Source: Gordionus sp. m RMFG-2023 | Taxonomy: Eukaryota; Nematomorpha; Gordioida; Chordodea; Parachordodidae | Length of the DNA: 64,000 nucleotides | Assembly (NCBI RefSeq): GCF_954871325.1 | Contig: NC_088776.1 | Span: 27,266,508-27,330,507 of the forward strand | Direction: 5' to 3' | Shown: positions 22,416 to 33,367 of the stretch, in pieces | How the letters are laid out: each line of letters begins with the position of its first letter | Position numbering within the stretch: position 1 is the first letter of the stretch | Translations under genes and position numbers: made by a program | The notes under the pieces: generated by a model | What the model saw: only the letters and a program-made list of their open reading frames with translations | What the model was told of the DNA's origin: nothing | Databases searched by the model: none

Positions 22416-22460
22416 CAGTGGCGTAGACAAGGAAGGATAACCCCCCCCCCCCCTCCAAAC
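22416..22460. repeat. hAT-type terminus next to a poly-C tract
   Basis: CAGTGGCGTAGACAAGGAAGG followed by a C run resembles the left end of the hAT at 33368 (CAGTGGCGTAGCCAAG). I found no matching right end, so only a stray terminus is supported. Confidence 0.4.
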
Positions 22461-22659
22461 CTGGATTTAATTTTTTAAAAACACTTAATTATAATCATTT
22501 GCAATTTCTTCAATATTTACGGTATTTGTTTTTTTAGAATATGGAGCTTGGCTTCTGAATCACAACTGAAGCTTCCTGGCAACGGGCCTGCATGAGGTTT
22601 TTTCTTTTTTGATGAGTGCATTTTTTTGATCGACACTCTTCTTCTTTTAAAGAACCTTT

Positions 22660-23430
22660 ACTGGGACTTAGCCATGTACATCAATAGCGGAATTTTGAGT
22701 AGTCCCAGCTTTGAAATTAGCAAAGCAGTTAGCATACATCGAGAAAGGACACTTCCATTGAAGCTGCTTAATCCGAAAAATCTAAATTCATATAATTAAA
22801 TTTAAATGCTCAATCTTGATTTCAGATTGACTCAAGATGAACCAACAAATATAGGATCCCTAGTAAGAGGATATTAGGCAAGTGCACTTTTCTTCACTCC
22901 ATCCTTGACATAATTCTTAATTTGGGCATCTTTAATCTTCTTCCAACACACATCTTTTTCTTAATAAAAATTTATTCTTTATTATATGGATTCTTTACGC
23001 ACTCATAAAACATCCATTTTCAAATTCCCTTTTCCACTCAAGATATACGAAAATAGAATAAAGGACTTAATTGAGAACTTGTTAATCTCCGATTTAACGA
23101 AACTACTTGAACCCAGCCTCGCATCAAATTTAACGGATTGGGCATCAGGACTCCTTCCGACCTAACTATAATATCCCTTATATCGATTAGTCTTTTATCA
23201 AAGCAAATAACCAATGCCCATACTAATTATGGAAGGTATATGCGCCTATAGTAGCTCGCAGCATTGAAACAATTTTATTAACCTTGCACCTCATTCGCTT
23301 AATCAAATCAACAAATCCTGTCACACATCCTCCGAAACTGCGAATTTTACATGTCACTTACATTCTAAATAACTTTAACAATGAAGCATCGTGTTTCCTA
23401 AAATTTTAGGGAAAGATTTAATTGTATGTC
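22660..23430 (+). mobile_element. LINE remnant, second copy of the family at 8036-9640
   Basis: On the plus strand three frames carry pieces that line up in order with the LINE at 8036-9640: LHSILDIILNLGIFNLLP (near 22900-22950), SLRTHKTSIFKFPFPLKIYE (22989-23060; the frame runs from an ATG at 22989 to about 23165), and GLGIRTPSDLTIISLI (near 23125-23180). The last matches GGLGFRSPSDLALTAF of the other copy. Several shifts separate the pieces and the RT active site is not present, so this is an old 5'-truncated copy. The match between copies supports the family call better than either alone. Confidence 0.7.
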
Positions 23431-23684
23431 CATTCACCGATTTATGCCTCTACATTATTTTTACTTTTGTACTTTTTTATAATTATATTTAATGATTTTT
23501 ATTCATATTTTCTTATTTTTTTATATATTTTTTGATTTTCATCATAAAGTTTTATTTTTAAATAATTATACCTTTTATATAATTGTTCTTAATTCAAAAA
23601 AAATTTCAAATTTTTTTATAGAAAATCATATAAAAAATAAATTTGAAAAAAAGATAAATTAGTCAATAAAATTGCTTAATAAAA

Positions 23685-23822
23685 TGTCGCATAAGTGTCA
23701 CATGATAAAGTATCGAGTTCTCAAATGACTGAAAGATTAAGTGGCGTTGTGATAAAGTGTCGCATGTTGTGTCGCATGATTAAAGTGTGGCGTGATTAAA
23801 GCGTCGCATGATAAAGTGTCGC
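23685..23822. repeat. Degenerate tandem repeat, GATAAAGTGTCGCAT unit
   Basis: About seven imperfect copies of a 15-17-bp unit of the type GATAAAGTGTCGCAT follow one another, with variants GATTAAAGTGTGGCGT and GATTAAAGCGTCGCAT. No coding sense. Confidence 0.65.
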
Positions 23823-23879
23823 TAGCAAAATGGAATCTCAAATATTTTCCTCTTCTTGATTTATTTTGAACTTTTCTTT

Positions 23880-24028
23880 TTTGCTAAGCCTGAAAATTTT
23901 GGTTATAGATGATACAAAGGCTTGGACATCTATCAGTGAAATCTCGAGGCTTGGGGAATACTTTTCTAGTTAAAATATTGAGTTATTCTTTTTTAAAAAT
24001 CGGCTCAAATCAAGCGGTTTAACAACAC
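23880..24028. repeat. Partial copy of the GTTGTTTAAC MITE
   Basis: Ends in GGCTCAAATCAAGCGGTTTAACAACACT-type sequence (last part AGCGGTTTAACAACACT) and contains GGCTTGGACATCTATC and CTCGAGGCTTGG, as in the copies at 3086 and 61351. Confidence 0.55.
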
Positions 24029-24029
24029 T

Positions 24030-25680
24030 ACCTATAAGAAGCATTTCCAATAGGGGAAAAGCAAGTCCAAACTATCTATAAATAAAAATTATGTGCTACT
24101 TTATAAAGAAATCACTTTATAAAACTGATCAATATAGACAGGTAGAATAAATAATGGCATCATAATCTTACACAAAAATAGGTTAAAAAAATCTTTATTA
24201 AATAAAGCACTTAGTAAAAACTGGTCAATAATGATAGGGAGGGATCTCACAACATTATACCTTTTATTATAAAAAATATGAAAATCCTAAATGCAAAAAT
24301 TAAATATCTTAAATTAAAAAAAAAAAATTTATTAGAAATACTCAAAATTTATTAAAATTTAACCATTTTGAAAAAAAATCTTAAAAAATAAAGTTAGGAC
24401 ACTTATGGGATTAAAAAGGAACACTTTTCCTTTCAAAATGTCCCTTTCATTTTGAAAAAAGAGACTATGTTTTTGAAAAATGACACTATGATATTGCAAA
24501 AAGCCAATGTGTTAGCAAAAGATCATAATATGTTAGGGACACTATATGACTAAAAAAGTTATATATGATGTTTAATATTATAAATAAAACTCCGTACGAA
24601 ATTTACAGTAATTATTTTCTACAATTTCTACATAAAAACATATTTTTGAGCATAAAATTTTAATAAGTTCCCGTATAGCAAATTTTTAGTGTATATATTT
24701 AGTTTTTTTATGAATAGGATTGGATTCATGTGCCCCATGGTTCGCTGTACCCCATCCTCCCCTCTACAGTTGTTTGTTATATGATTACTTTAAGCAATCA
24801 TTTAAAAATTAAGTAATGCAATAAATCAAATCGGGTTTATTCTATATTCCCATGAATGATTTATTATAGGTCCTATAATACAACTGGTGTAAACCCATAT
24901 ATATATAAATATATATTTTTTTAAATTAACTAAATATGATATTATGATTAATTTCCAAAGTTTAAGTTTATACTCCTAGTTATAAATTAACATAATTTGA
25001 ATATGTATTATTAATTTATTGTATTTGAGGAGGGGGTGGGGTCATAAAACAATATTTATAACAATTTGAACCCTTTCTTTTATTACCCAGTTCACTTGCA
25101 CCCAAAGCCCTTGAATTTTATAAAAATATTATATGAAGGATTAATTACCGGCGATCCTCATAAAATCTTGTTGCAAAAGCTCTCAAATAACATTTTTCCA
25201 TCTAGGGGGAAAATAATCCCTGGAAAACACAGCTAATATATAGCTGTAACAAAAACTCAAGGGAAATATTTCCTATAATAAAACAAAAACACTTCGAACC
25301 TGGATAAAGAATCCTCCAAAAAAATCAATAAAAAAACTCAAAATTTAAAAAAAGAAAATTCATGGAAATCCCTTGAAAATTATAGAAATGATTAAGTCAT
25401 ATTGTTAAAAAAATTGAAGCCACATTTTTAATATTTATCTTTTAAAAAGCGGATTATTAAAAATTTTAAAAATAATATTAAATTATGTTCAAGGAAAATT
25501 ATAAAAGGTGAAAAGTAGATTACATTTATTATAGTGAGTGAGTGAAAAAATAAAATCTAAAATGCTATTGAAAGTGCACTTTAAATCATTTGCTAAACAT
25601 CGACAAAATTTATCAGATTTGCTAAACAACGATCAAATTTTGTCAAAATTAATAAGATTTACTTCATTTTTAATATATAA
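24030..25680. other. AT-rich sequence without recognised genes
   Basis: Loosely repeated AAAA-TGACACTATG-like motifs occur at 24420-24545. The C-rich patches at 24735-24770 and 25080-25110 have no partner I could identify. The frame at 25538-25738 is AT-rich and unsupported. Confidence 0.3.
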
Positions 25681-26873
25681 GTTAGTGTCAATGGGTTTTT
25701 TCCGGCAATGTGTTATAATTTCAACTTACATTTTTTAAAATTTAAAAATCGGATTTTACCAGAAATGTATTATATCATGTTTGGAATACCTACCCTATGA
25801 ATTTCAGACAATTTTTTCATTAACTTTTTAACTTAATATAATTTTTATTCGATTATTCATATATTTTTTATATAAATTATAAATGACTCAAAGGTTAACA
25901 CCGAAATTGTCTACAATAAGATAGATAGGGGAAATATGCCATAAATGGCCATGTTTGAAGAATGGCCACCACCCCTTAAACCTTTTATCTAAAAATGTGT
26001 ATATTTATGATATGTAAACCTTACCTAAGTTCATTTTTTGAATAGAACTACTCAATAAAAAAATATTTTAAATTAACTGTTTTTAGTACCTCTTTCTGGA
26101 AAAATCACGTTACACATTTTTTTGTTTGATGAAAAAATTACTAAATTAGACTACTGATATTTTATATAAATATTATTCTTAGGCATTTAGCAATATTCAT
26201 ACAAAAAATTAGACTTTAAAAGTTTTATATAATAGACATATAAAGGCGTTTATAATGAATGAGAGGTGAGTATTGTCTGGCCATGTATTGATTGGCAACA
26301 ATTCGCACATTCACATATTCATATTGAAATGAAAAGCTCGTGCAAAACAACATATGGTGAAATTTCAAATGATGAACAAACTTAAAAATGTTTAGCAAAA
26401 AAAAAATTATGATATTAATATATAATATTATCATTAAATTGATGTTGATAAATTGAGATATTAACACTAATGAAATTATTGTATAATTAATTTTTTATAT
26501 AACTAAAAAAAATGTAGAAAATATTAACATAGGTTTTTTACAAGTATAATAAAATTCTAATATATTATGGCCAGTTGAATACATAGTATGTATTGACTGG
26601 CCAGAAAAACAACTTTCATCCTTATCTAGCTCATAATAATAGATAGAGCTTTGATGCAAATTTTATTTTAAAAATTAATAATTAGGCTACACATTGATAT
26701 AAACATGTTTGGGTAAACCCAAATTTTAATACCTTTTTTTCAAAAAAGCAAAAACATGTCATTCATGGCACATTCCCCTATTCCAAACATGATAGAATAT
26801 ATTTCTGGTAAAACCCGATTTATTAAAACGAGCTCAAAAATTGTAAAAAAACACATTGCCGGAAGACGCTAAC
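25681..26873. repeat. Foldback MITE (GTTAGTGTCAATG family), split by another element
   Basis: Left end GTTAGTGTCAATGGGTTTTT and right end CACATTGCCGGAAGACGCTAAC begin inverted repeats of about 110-130 bp (CCGGCAATGTGTTATAAT..., AGAAATGTATTATATCATG and their complements). The compact, uninterrupted copy at 43647-44003 shows that this one was split at about 25926 by the element at 25928-26778. Confidence 0.75.
25928..26778. mobile_element. TA-flanked mariner-type non-autonomous element
   Basis: TA|GGGGAAATATGCCATAAATG at the left and TTCATGGCACATTCCCC|TA at the right form inverted ends flanked by TA, the target of Tc1/mariner elements (pogo-like ends often begin this way). About 850 bp without a recognisable transposase. 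A near-perfect hairpin, TGGCCAGTTGAATACATA / TATGTATTGACTGGCCA, lies inside at 26568-26603. The insertion point is set by the empty copy at 43647-44003. Confidence 0.65.
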
Positions 26874-27439
26874 ATATATTTGCCAGAATAAAGTGGTCGA
26901 GTCCGATTAATTATAAATCATCCTAGCGTCTACATGACAGGATTTTCACTGGATGCAAACCCCCTTAAAAACCTTTGCCTAAAAAAATTCCACCATCCCC
27001 GGCGTCAGTGTCTTTTTATTATTCTATTGATACTCTTTTCAGAGAATTTATAAGGTCAACTTAAGTTAATCAATCTCTACCACCAACTATCGATATTTTG
27101 TGAATATAAAGATTTTATTTTTTAGATAATAAATTCAATTAAAACCTCCATTATTTACAATGAATTAATTACTATGGCATTATGAGCTTGCTGATAAGAA
27201 AGTATTATTTGGAAAACAATGTGTATGATTGTTTTCAATATATAGATTTGGTCGATAATTGTATTATATTAACTCTATAATAAAAGTATTAATTTTTACA
27301 GCAATAAATTGTGTCCTATTTCATCTCAAAATTTAATAGATAACCCCCCAAAAAATTTATCCTACCCCCATTAAAGCAGTCTACCCCCTACCCACCCAAA
27401 AAAAGGATGCAAACTGTTCCTACCCCTCCCGCTTATGTA

Positions 27440-27570
27440 GACGCTGCATCATCCCAAGTACGAACCACTAAGTTGGCTTAAGTTAAAAACAAGCCCTTGC
27501 TGGATTCGATCCCACGTATAACGGATTCGTGTTCAACGCACTAACTAACTAGGTCACAGACTGTATACGG
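27440..27570 (-). repeat. tRNA-derived SINE
   Basis: On the minus strand the head reads GTCTGTGACCTAGTTAGTTA (box A, near 27545-27561) and then GGGATCGAATCC (box B, near 27500-27512). A non-tRNA tail continues towards 27440. It shares its first 14 bases almost exactly with the SINE at 15798. The T-arm is good, but the rest does not fold as a normal tRNA. Confidence 0.65.
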
Positions 27571-28095
27571 AAACATCAATCTTTTCATATATAATAAATA
27601 TCAACCATCTAAAATGCTACCATTAAAAGAGAGAATTAATTATTTACCAATATTTTAGTTGAAATGTACAATTTTTTTTATGTTTGCACAGTTTTTTAAT
27701 GAGATTGCACATATTTGATAAGCAAAATTCGATACGAGTTTTTTTGAAAGCCGCAATTTAAAACTGTTATTTATTTCTCCAATGTTTTATTCAAAATTGC
27801 TAGTATTTCCATCAATATTTTTCTAATTTGTAATATTAAAAAATCCTAGAACTTGGATGAAAACTATCTAGTTATCAAATAAAAAAAACTCTGAGTGTTC
27901 GTCTTAGAATATATATACCTCGACTATCTTTGCTCCTCAGTCTCCTCTATTCTATTAATTTTATATATTTTTCATTATAAAGATGTTTTAACTGTTTTAT
28001 CAATCATCTCTAGATTTGTGGCTTAAGTCATCTGGGTGGGGAGGGACTTCCTTTTTTTTTCTTTTGTTCTTAAAATTTTACTATTTAATTTCCAG

Positions 28096-28297
28096 GAGGA
28101 TCGCTATGATAATCAACTAAAAAGAAGTTTTTCGAATAAAAAGTTATCGGGATTTTTGTACAAACGTAAAAGTCTCATTGATTCACCGATTATTGAAAGA
28201 GAATTGGACTCTACAAGGCCATCATATGAATTCCATCTATGCTACAACTACCCCAAAATTCTTAGATATCCTTGGTCTAGAACTATTACTATGAAAG
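28096..28297 (+). CDS. Candidate internal exon, unknown protein with dibasic sites
   Basis: A strong 3' splice site (a long T-rich tract ending TTTAATTTCCAG at 28095) is followed by a frame open from 28096 to a stop at 28309. A possible donor AAAG|GTGATA lies at 28298. The peptide begins EDRYDNQLKRSFSNKKLSGF, goes on with LYKRKSLIDSPIIERELDS and ends YPKILRYPWSRTITMKG. Three dibasic sites (KR, KK, KR) within the first 25 residues could mean a secreted peptide precursor, but no amidation Gly precedes them and I recognise no family. The codon mix is richer than the flanking AT noise. It may instead be part of any multi-exon gene. No neighbouring exon was identified. Confidence 0.4.
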
Positions 28298-28299
28298 GT

Positions 28300-28855
28300 G
28301 ATAAATGTTAAATTTTTTACTCTGGTATTATATTATTGGTATTTAAGAATATTGGGAAAAAGAGCATCGCTTCCAGATCCTTATTATACAAAAATTACCG
28401 TATTAGCCCCATAATATAATTCCCGGAAGGAAATCCCTCTCAAAATATATCATCCTGGAAAAAGCACCTACGAAATGAAAAAAAAATACAATCATGCACT
28501 CACCTCAAATTAAATATTTTTCAAAAAATTAGTGTGCGAATCTAGTCGCTAATAATATATTACCTTATTTTATATATTTTAAACAACACTTATTATCAAT
28601 AATAAAATAATAATAACTAAAAATGGTTGTCGTTCTTTTGAGTGTATATTATTTTTTTTAAATATTAGTAAGGGATTGGTTGTTTTTATGATTGATTAAT
28701 TTTTATTTTTACTAAATATATATTTAAAAAAGAATTTTTTTAAAGTAATTATTTTTAGAAAAGGTTGTAAAAGATATCTTTTGATTGAACCGGTATTTAT
28801 TAAATAAAAATATTATCACTTCCAAGTTTTAGACATATTTTATTTATAAATATTT
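28300..28855. other. AT-rich sequence, likely intronic or intergenic
   Basis: No open frames or repeats I can support. If the exon at 28096 is real, this would be its downstream intron or 3' UTR. Confidence 0.3.
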
Positions 28856-28859
28856 AATA

Positions 28860-29285
28860 TATTTATAATTGACTAGAACGAACAAATTATTTCTACTATC
28901 GGGTCAATTACTTGACAAATTGTGTTGATCCCAGATCCACTCACACCTAAAAAGTGGAAAGACATGACGGGATCTAAAGGTAATATAAAAGACATGGGGA
29001 TCATGATATTATTCATGATCATGAATATCTTCTTGAATATTATTTTCGAAACAATCGATTATTAAATTGTTAAATATATACAATATTTCATTCCTTCACA
29101 TATTATTTTCTATATTTATCTAATTTTATTATTTATAAATAGAATTTAAAATAAAGGTCATATTTAGAAAAAAAATATTTTAAAAAATCCTAAATAATTT
29201 TTAAATTAAATGCTTCAAAAAAGATATATTTAAATTGAAAAAATAAACATAAAAAAATAATATACCTCCCGAAAGAAGCGACATC
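28860..29285. repeat. Partial copy of the GTTATTTCCACTTT MITE family
   Basis: Shares GTTGATCC...GATCCACTCACACC, ATTCATGAATATCTTCTTGAATAT-type sequence (ATGAATATCTTCTTGAATA) and the end AATAATATACCTCCCGAAAG with the element at 40501-41488. The left terminus was not found. Confidence 0.55.
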
Positions 29286-29559
29286 CCAAAAATGAATGTA
29301 AAATTATTATATTTATATCATATTTTGTATACTTCACCTCAAATTCGCGCTAACTGTGAACGCAGGGTTAAGAAGAAAAAAACTCCTAGGCAAATTATTT
29401 CTTCTGAGAAATACATTTTCGATTTTAAAAAAAAATCTGAGAAAATCAGTAACAAAAATTAAAATCTTTCGGTTCAACATCCATTTACATAAAAAGGAAC
29501 GTGTTCAAATTTGTAAATGCATTCATCAGATCTGTACTATCTTACAGAGTTGTTAACAC

Positions 29560-30615
29560 TCCTTTTTAAAAGTAGCTAGCTCCTGCTTCCGCTCCTACCT
29601 ACTCAAAAGGAGCTAGCTCCCTCTACTACATTTTTAAAAGGAGCTAGCTCCCGCTCCAAGTAATGGAGCGCCACTCCAAGTAATAAAGCACCACTCCATA
29701 ACCGCTCCTTTGATTTTCATTTTTTTAGAAGGTACAAGAAACAAAATCATATTTTTTATCAAAAGGTTTTATTTATATTAAATAGAATCTAACAAACATT
29801 CACGCCTCTCCCCTATGATCTGTTTTGCAATACTAAATAAGCGCTCCACAGGAGCACTAGAGGGAAGCGGGTATTGCATTTTATTAAGATATTTTTTAAT
29901 TCACGTATAAAAAAGAAGGTTGAACAAGTAATGAGAATATTAAAATAAATATTAAAATATATTTAAAAAAGCATCATATCTAACAACCCAGGCTCAACTA
30001 TAATGAATTGCCCAAAAATAATTATAACCATTTAAAAAAAAATTATTCCAAAATAAAAAAAATATAGTTATCATTTTGTATTTAAAAGAAATGTTATTTA
30101 CTTCTAAATGCTTTTTTAGATTGAAGCTGCTCACTTTTGGAAGTGAATTACTTTTATTTAAAAGGCATTTTGTCCTTAAATTTGTTTGTTCATTTGGATC
30201 AACATCTTTTAGAAGTTTAAAATATTTTTTGTATGATGGAAATGGAAATTCGATTTCTTCTTCTATGATATCTAAATCCATAATATCTAAAACTATTTTT
30301 TATTATATATCTATAAAATGAATATTAATATGACTTACAAGATTCCAAAAAATTTTCAATATAAAAATGAAAAACTTGATATTTAATATTTAAAATGATT
30401 AGATGAAAAACCAATATGAAACTCGGCTCAACATTTATTAATGGATAAATTTAAATAAAATAAAATTTCGTTTTTATTGAATTTTAATTAAAAACATTAT
30501 TAATATTTAAAAATAATTTAATTTATGCCTTAATTTAAAGGAGCGTAGCCCCAAAAGGAGCTAGCTCCCGCTCTTCATTTTTAATAAGGGCGTTCCTGTA
30601 TTTCCGCTCCTTTAA
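29560..30615 (-). mobile_element. BED-type hAT remnant with GGAGCTAGCTCC ends
   Basis: On the minus strand the N-terminal frame (29994-30281) reads FPFPSYKKYFKLLKDVDP, then NLRTKCLL and SSFNLKKHLEVNN, the layout of a BED zinc finger (one Cys pair partly lost; the His is kept). At 29760-29885 a separate frame reads PSSAPVERLFSIAKQIIG, the conserved hAT C-terminal dimerisation motif. The catalytic middle is missing, so this is an internally deleted copy. Both ends carry repeated GGAGCTAGCTCC and AGCGGGAGC-type sequence (29575-29700 and 30540-30610), typical subterminal repeats. Similar GGGAGTGCACTC...GGAGCG sequence recurs near 50713-50745. Confidence 0.75.
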
Positions 30616-30619
30616 TGTT

Positions 30620-31700
30620 ATTCGTTGGGCACAATATTTTTATTTTTTATATAGAAAATAGTGTATAAAATTATAAAACGATAAAATATGATTTTAAATT
30701 ATCTATAAATGTTTAATAATCTTTTTACATTATTTTCGCATGATAAGGTAGAGAGCTTCCTAGTTACAACATATTTTATAACTCTAAAAACACGTTCTTT
30801 TAATGATTAAGAATTTTATTTCAGAAAATTATAAACATTTAATTTTTTCATCGTTTCTTGTCATTGAAGCTTCTTAATTCTATTTTTCTACCGATCTCTT
30901 TATATAGCTTTTTTTTTACCATTTCGTTTTGTTAAACCTTCATCCAAAGTAATTCGAGTATGATAACCTGATGCATATAATAATAAAATTAATGATAAAA
31001 TAACCATTTCAAATAAGGGAAGAAGTAAACGGTAGTCAAAAATGAGCATACTGGTAAATATCTTTAGGTAATAGTTGACAAATTATAAATTTTTTAACAA
31101 ATGAGCGTTATAAAATACATTCACATTCAAAATTCGTAAAATAATAAGAACACTGTTAATTTATGTTTCTTTTTAAATTATGACCTGTTCAATGTGAACA
31201 TATTCGTTACAATTACAACATTATTATTTATACAGTTATAGTATATTATAGAATAATATAAATAATTTGAAATAAATGACTGAATTAAGTAATATTAAGC
31301 AATATTTGTAATTTATGACTGAATTAAGTAGTATTAAAATTTATGTAATATAATTTTTTTTAAATTACGATTTGCTTTTTACTTTTAAGAAGCAAAATTT
31401 GACAGTCCTTAAAATAGTATAATTTGCTGCCCCAGGCAACTTCCTCGCCTTATTACACGTTCGTGCGGACTTGATATTATCAATATTTATTAAATTTTGC
31501 ATTTTTATTTCTATATAACTAAAAATGGTTATATAAACATAAAAAAGTAAAAAAATAATGATATTACAAACATAATTTGGTATTTCGAAAAATTAATAAA
31601 TTTAAATAAAAATAGAAAATTATTGAATAAGTTAGACCAGCATCAGGTATAATTGGTATAATTCCCATAATCAGAGTATCCGTATCAGTAAAACTGGTAT
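30620..31700. other. AT-rich sequence, possible MITE fragments
   Basis: Near 31275-31335 GACTGAATTAAGTA occurs twice. At 31420-31480 a GC-richer patch (TGCCCCAGGCAACTTCC) may be the end of an unidentified element. No genes. Confidence 0.3.
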
Positions 31701-31704
31701 CGGT

Positions 31705-32010
31705 GCTAGAACTTACAAATCGCCCGCGGGCCTTAATTTTTCAAAATTTTTTAGCTGGAAACGGGTTATTATTTTTTAAATTAAGCCGGATTCGGTAAAA
31801 AATTCTAAAAAATAACAAAAAATAATTTTTTCTCATGTTTTATTAAATAAATTGATAATTACTATATCACATTTGACTTTATAACATTGCTTTTAATTTA
31901 TTTTCGGGCCGGACTTGGACCTAAAATAAAAATGTACCATACTCGTGCTTAAAAATTGATTAAACTTTTGGCCCAGGCTCGGGTCGAAAAAAATTAAATC
32001 TGCAAGGGCT
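31705..32010. repeat. GGCCCGG-type MITE, diverged
   Basis: CGCCCGCGGGCC near the left, TCGGGCCGGACTTGG and GGCCCAGGCTCGGG further in, and CTGCAAGGGCTCTA at the right end (compare CTGCAGGCCTCTG of the 5212 copy). Confidence 0.5.
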
Positions 32011-32160
32011 CTAATCGGTAACCATTAATTTTCTTTCACTATGTGTATTTTTTTCCTGGTTTTTAAAAAAATAAATTATATTTTTATATAAATTACATAT
32101 AACATATAACATATTTATACTTTATAAACATTTTTTTATAAACGTATATAAATAATGAAG

Positions 32161-32369
32161 GTGTTTTGTGTAATCGCGCTAACATGCAATATGACACCAA
32201 AAAAATTATAGGTCTTCAATCTTTGAACGCAGGAAATAAATGGAAAAGCTTATTGTCGAATGATAGAGGAATAAAAAATAAAGATGAATATTCTTTAAAT
32301 TATCCACTTATGGTAGAAAAGATTAAAAAACCTTTTTGTAATTCTTTTGCTGGTTGCAAAAATATATGA
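32161..32369 (+). CDS. Candidate terminal exon with a CCAP-like peptide
   Basis: The frame is open from 32142 to the stop at 32367-32369. An acceptor-like AATAATGAAG at 32160 would start the exon at 32161; the first Met is internal (32184), so the N-terminus, with its expected signal peptide, should lie on an upstream exon I did not find. The protein runs CNRANMQYDTKKIIGLQSLN, then NKWKSLLSNDRGIKNKDEYS, and ends VEKIKKPFCNSFAGCKNI. PFCNSFAGC after a KK cleavage site matches crustacean cardioactive peptide (PFCNAFTGC-amide), a cyclic nonapeptide of protostomes whose mollusc and annelid forms vary at the same positions. In the family the peptide acts on a G-protein-coupled receptor. Unlike CCAP, no Gly amidation signal follows the second Cys; the chain ends KNI. 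Chance resemblance of a short motif remains possible. Confidence 0.45.
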
Positions 32370-32399
32370 TATTCGCTTATGATCGTCTCTGCCTTATTT

Positions 32400-33367
32400 A
32401 AAATTATTTTAAAAAGAATGATTGCATACTTATATCGAATTATTATATAATTAAATTTGGCAGACTGACCAATTTATCTATTTAATGCTTTATATACACC
32501 CATTTCTGTGATTAACAATATATAAATAAAAAAATGTTATAGTATGTATATTTACTATTATATCGAGGGATCTAATTACCTATAGAGTATAAATAGCTCT
32601 ATAACATTTCCAAAGATTCCAGAAATTTAAAACGATAAAAGCAAGAAACAATAGAACCAAAAAAACTCAAATAGTGGGGAAACTTTATAATATGAAGGTT
32701 ATAGGTGTATAAAGTTAATTTATTTCTAAATTAATTATCTTAAATAATTTGAACATTATTGAAAATAGTATATATATAATGTGTATTCAATTTAATTGTT
32801 AACAAATTCATTTAAAATTTATCAGTCTACTCATAATATAATTAGATTTTTTTTCACAGTAGAAAACCGATAAGATTAAATAAAAAATGATAAAGTATAT
32901 CATGTCTTTCTTGAAATTTTTCTGCGAAATATCTTACCGAACATGTATTTTCGATGAATGTATATATAATGAATTGAACTTGAATATAATCCCATTAATG
33001 GTCTGGTAAAAGGCAGCATATTGATGAAGAGAATATTGTAATTTAGGGAGTATTTAAGTATATTATAAATGTGTGATGGCTAAGTATTTTAGTCTCAAGA
33101 ATTATCTGTAAAAATATAAGATCTGATGGATCTTGTAAAATCAGGAACCCCTAAACTCCTAAACTACTAAGGCGAATTACCCCCTAAAACTAATCCCCTT
33201 CTCAATGACGTATCAAGATTTCATCTTACTTAAATCATATCTACCCCAATTTCATAAATCACAATATATGTGCTTAAATTTTTTTTACACAATAACTCAA
33301 ACAAATTATTTTTAAAATTTATTCAATTATTTAATTTTATAAATATTTTAAATTAAATAGATTTTAT
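32400..33367. other. AT-rich sequence without recognised genes
   Basis: One GC-richer patch at 33140-33260 reads FSMTYQDFILLKSYLPQF over 25-30 codons but lacks clear splice borders. The rest is AT-rich. Confidence 0.3.

Noticed and set aside
29356-29556. 66-codon basic frame, and an alternative frame after an AACGCAG acceptor-like site (VKKKKTPRQIISSEKY)
   Set aside because: Both are short, Lys-rich and lie in A-rich DNA; neither has a matching donor or known relatives, so I could not choose between chance and a last exon.
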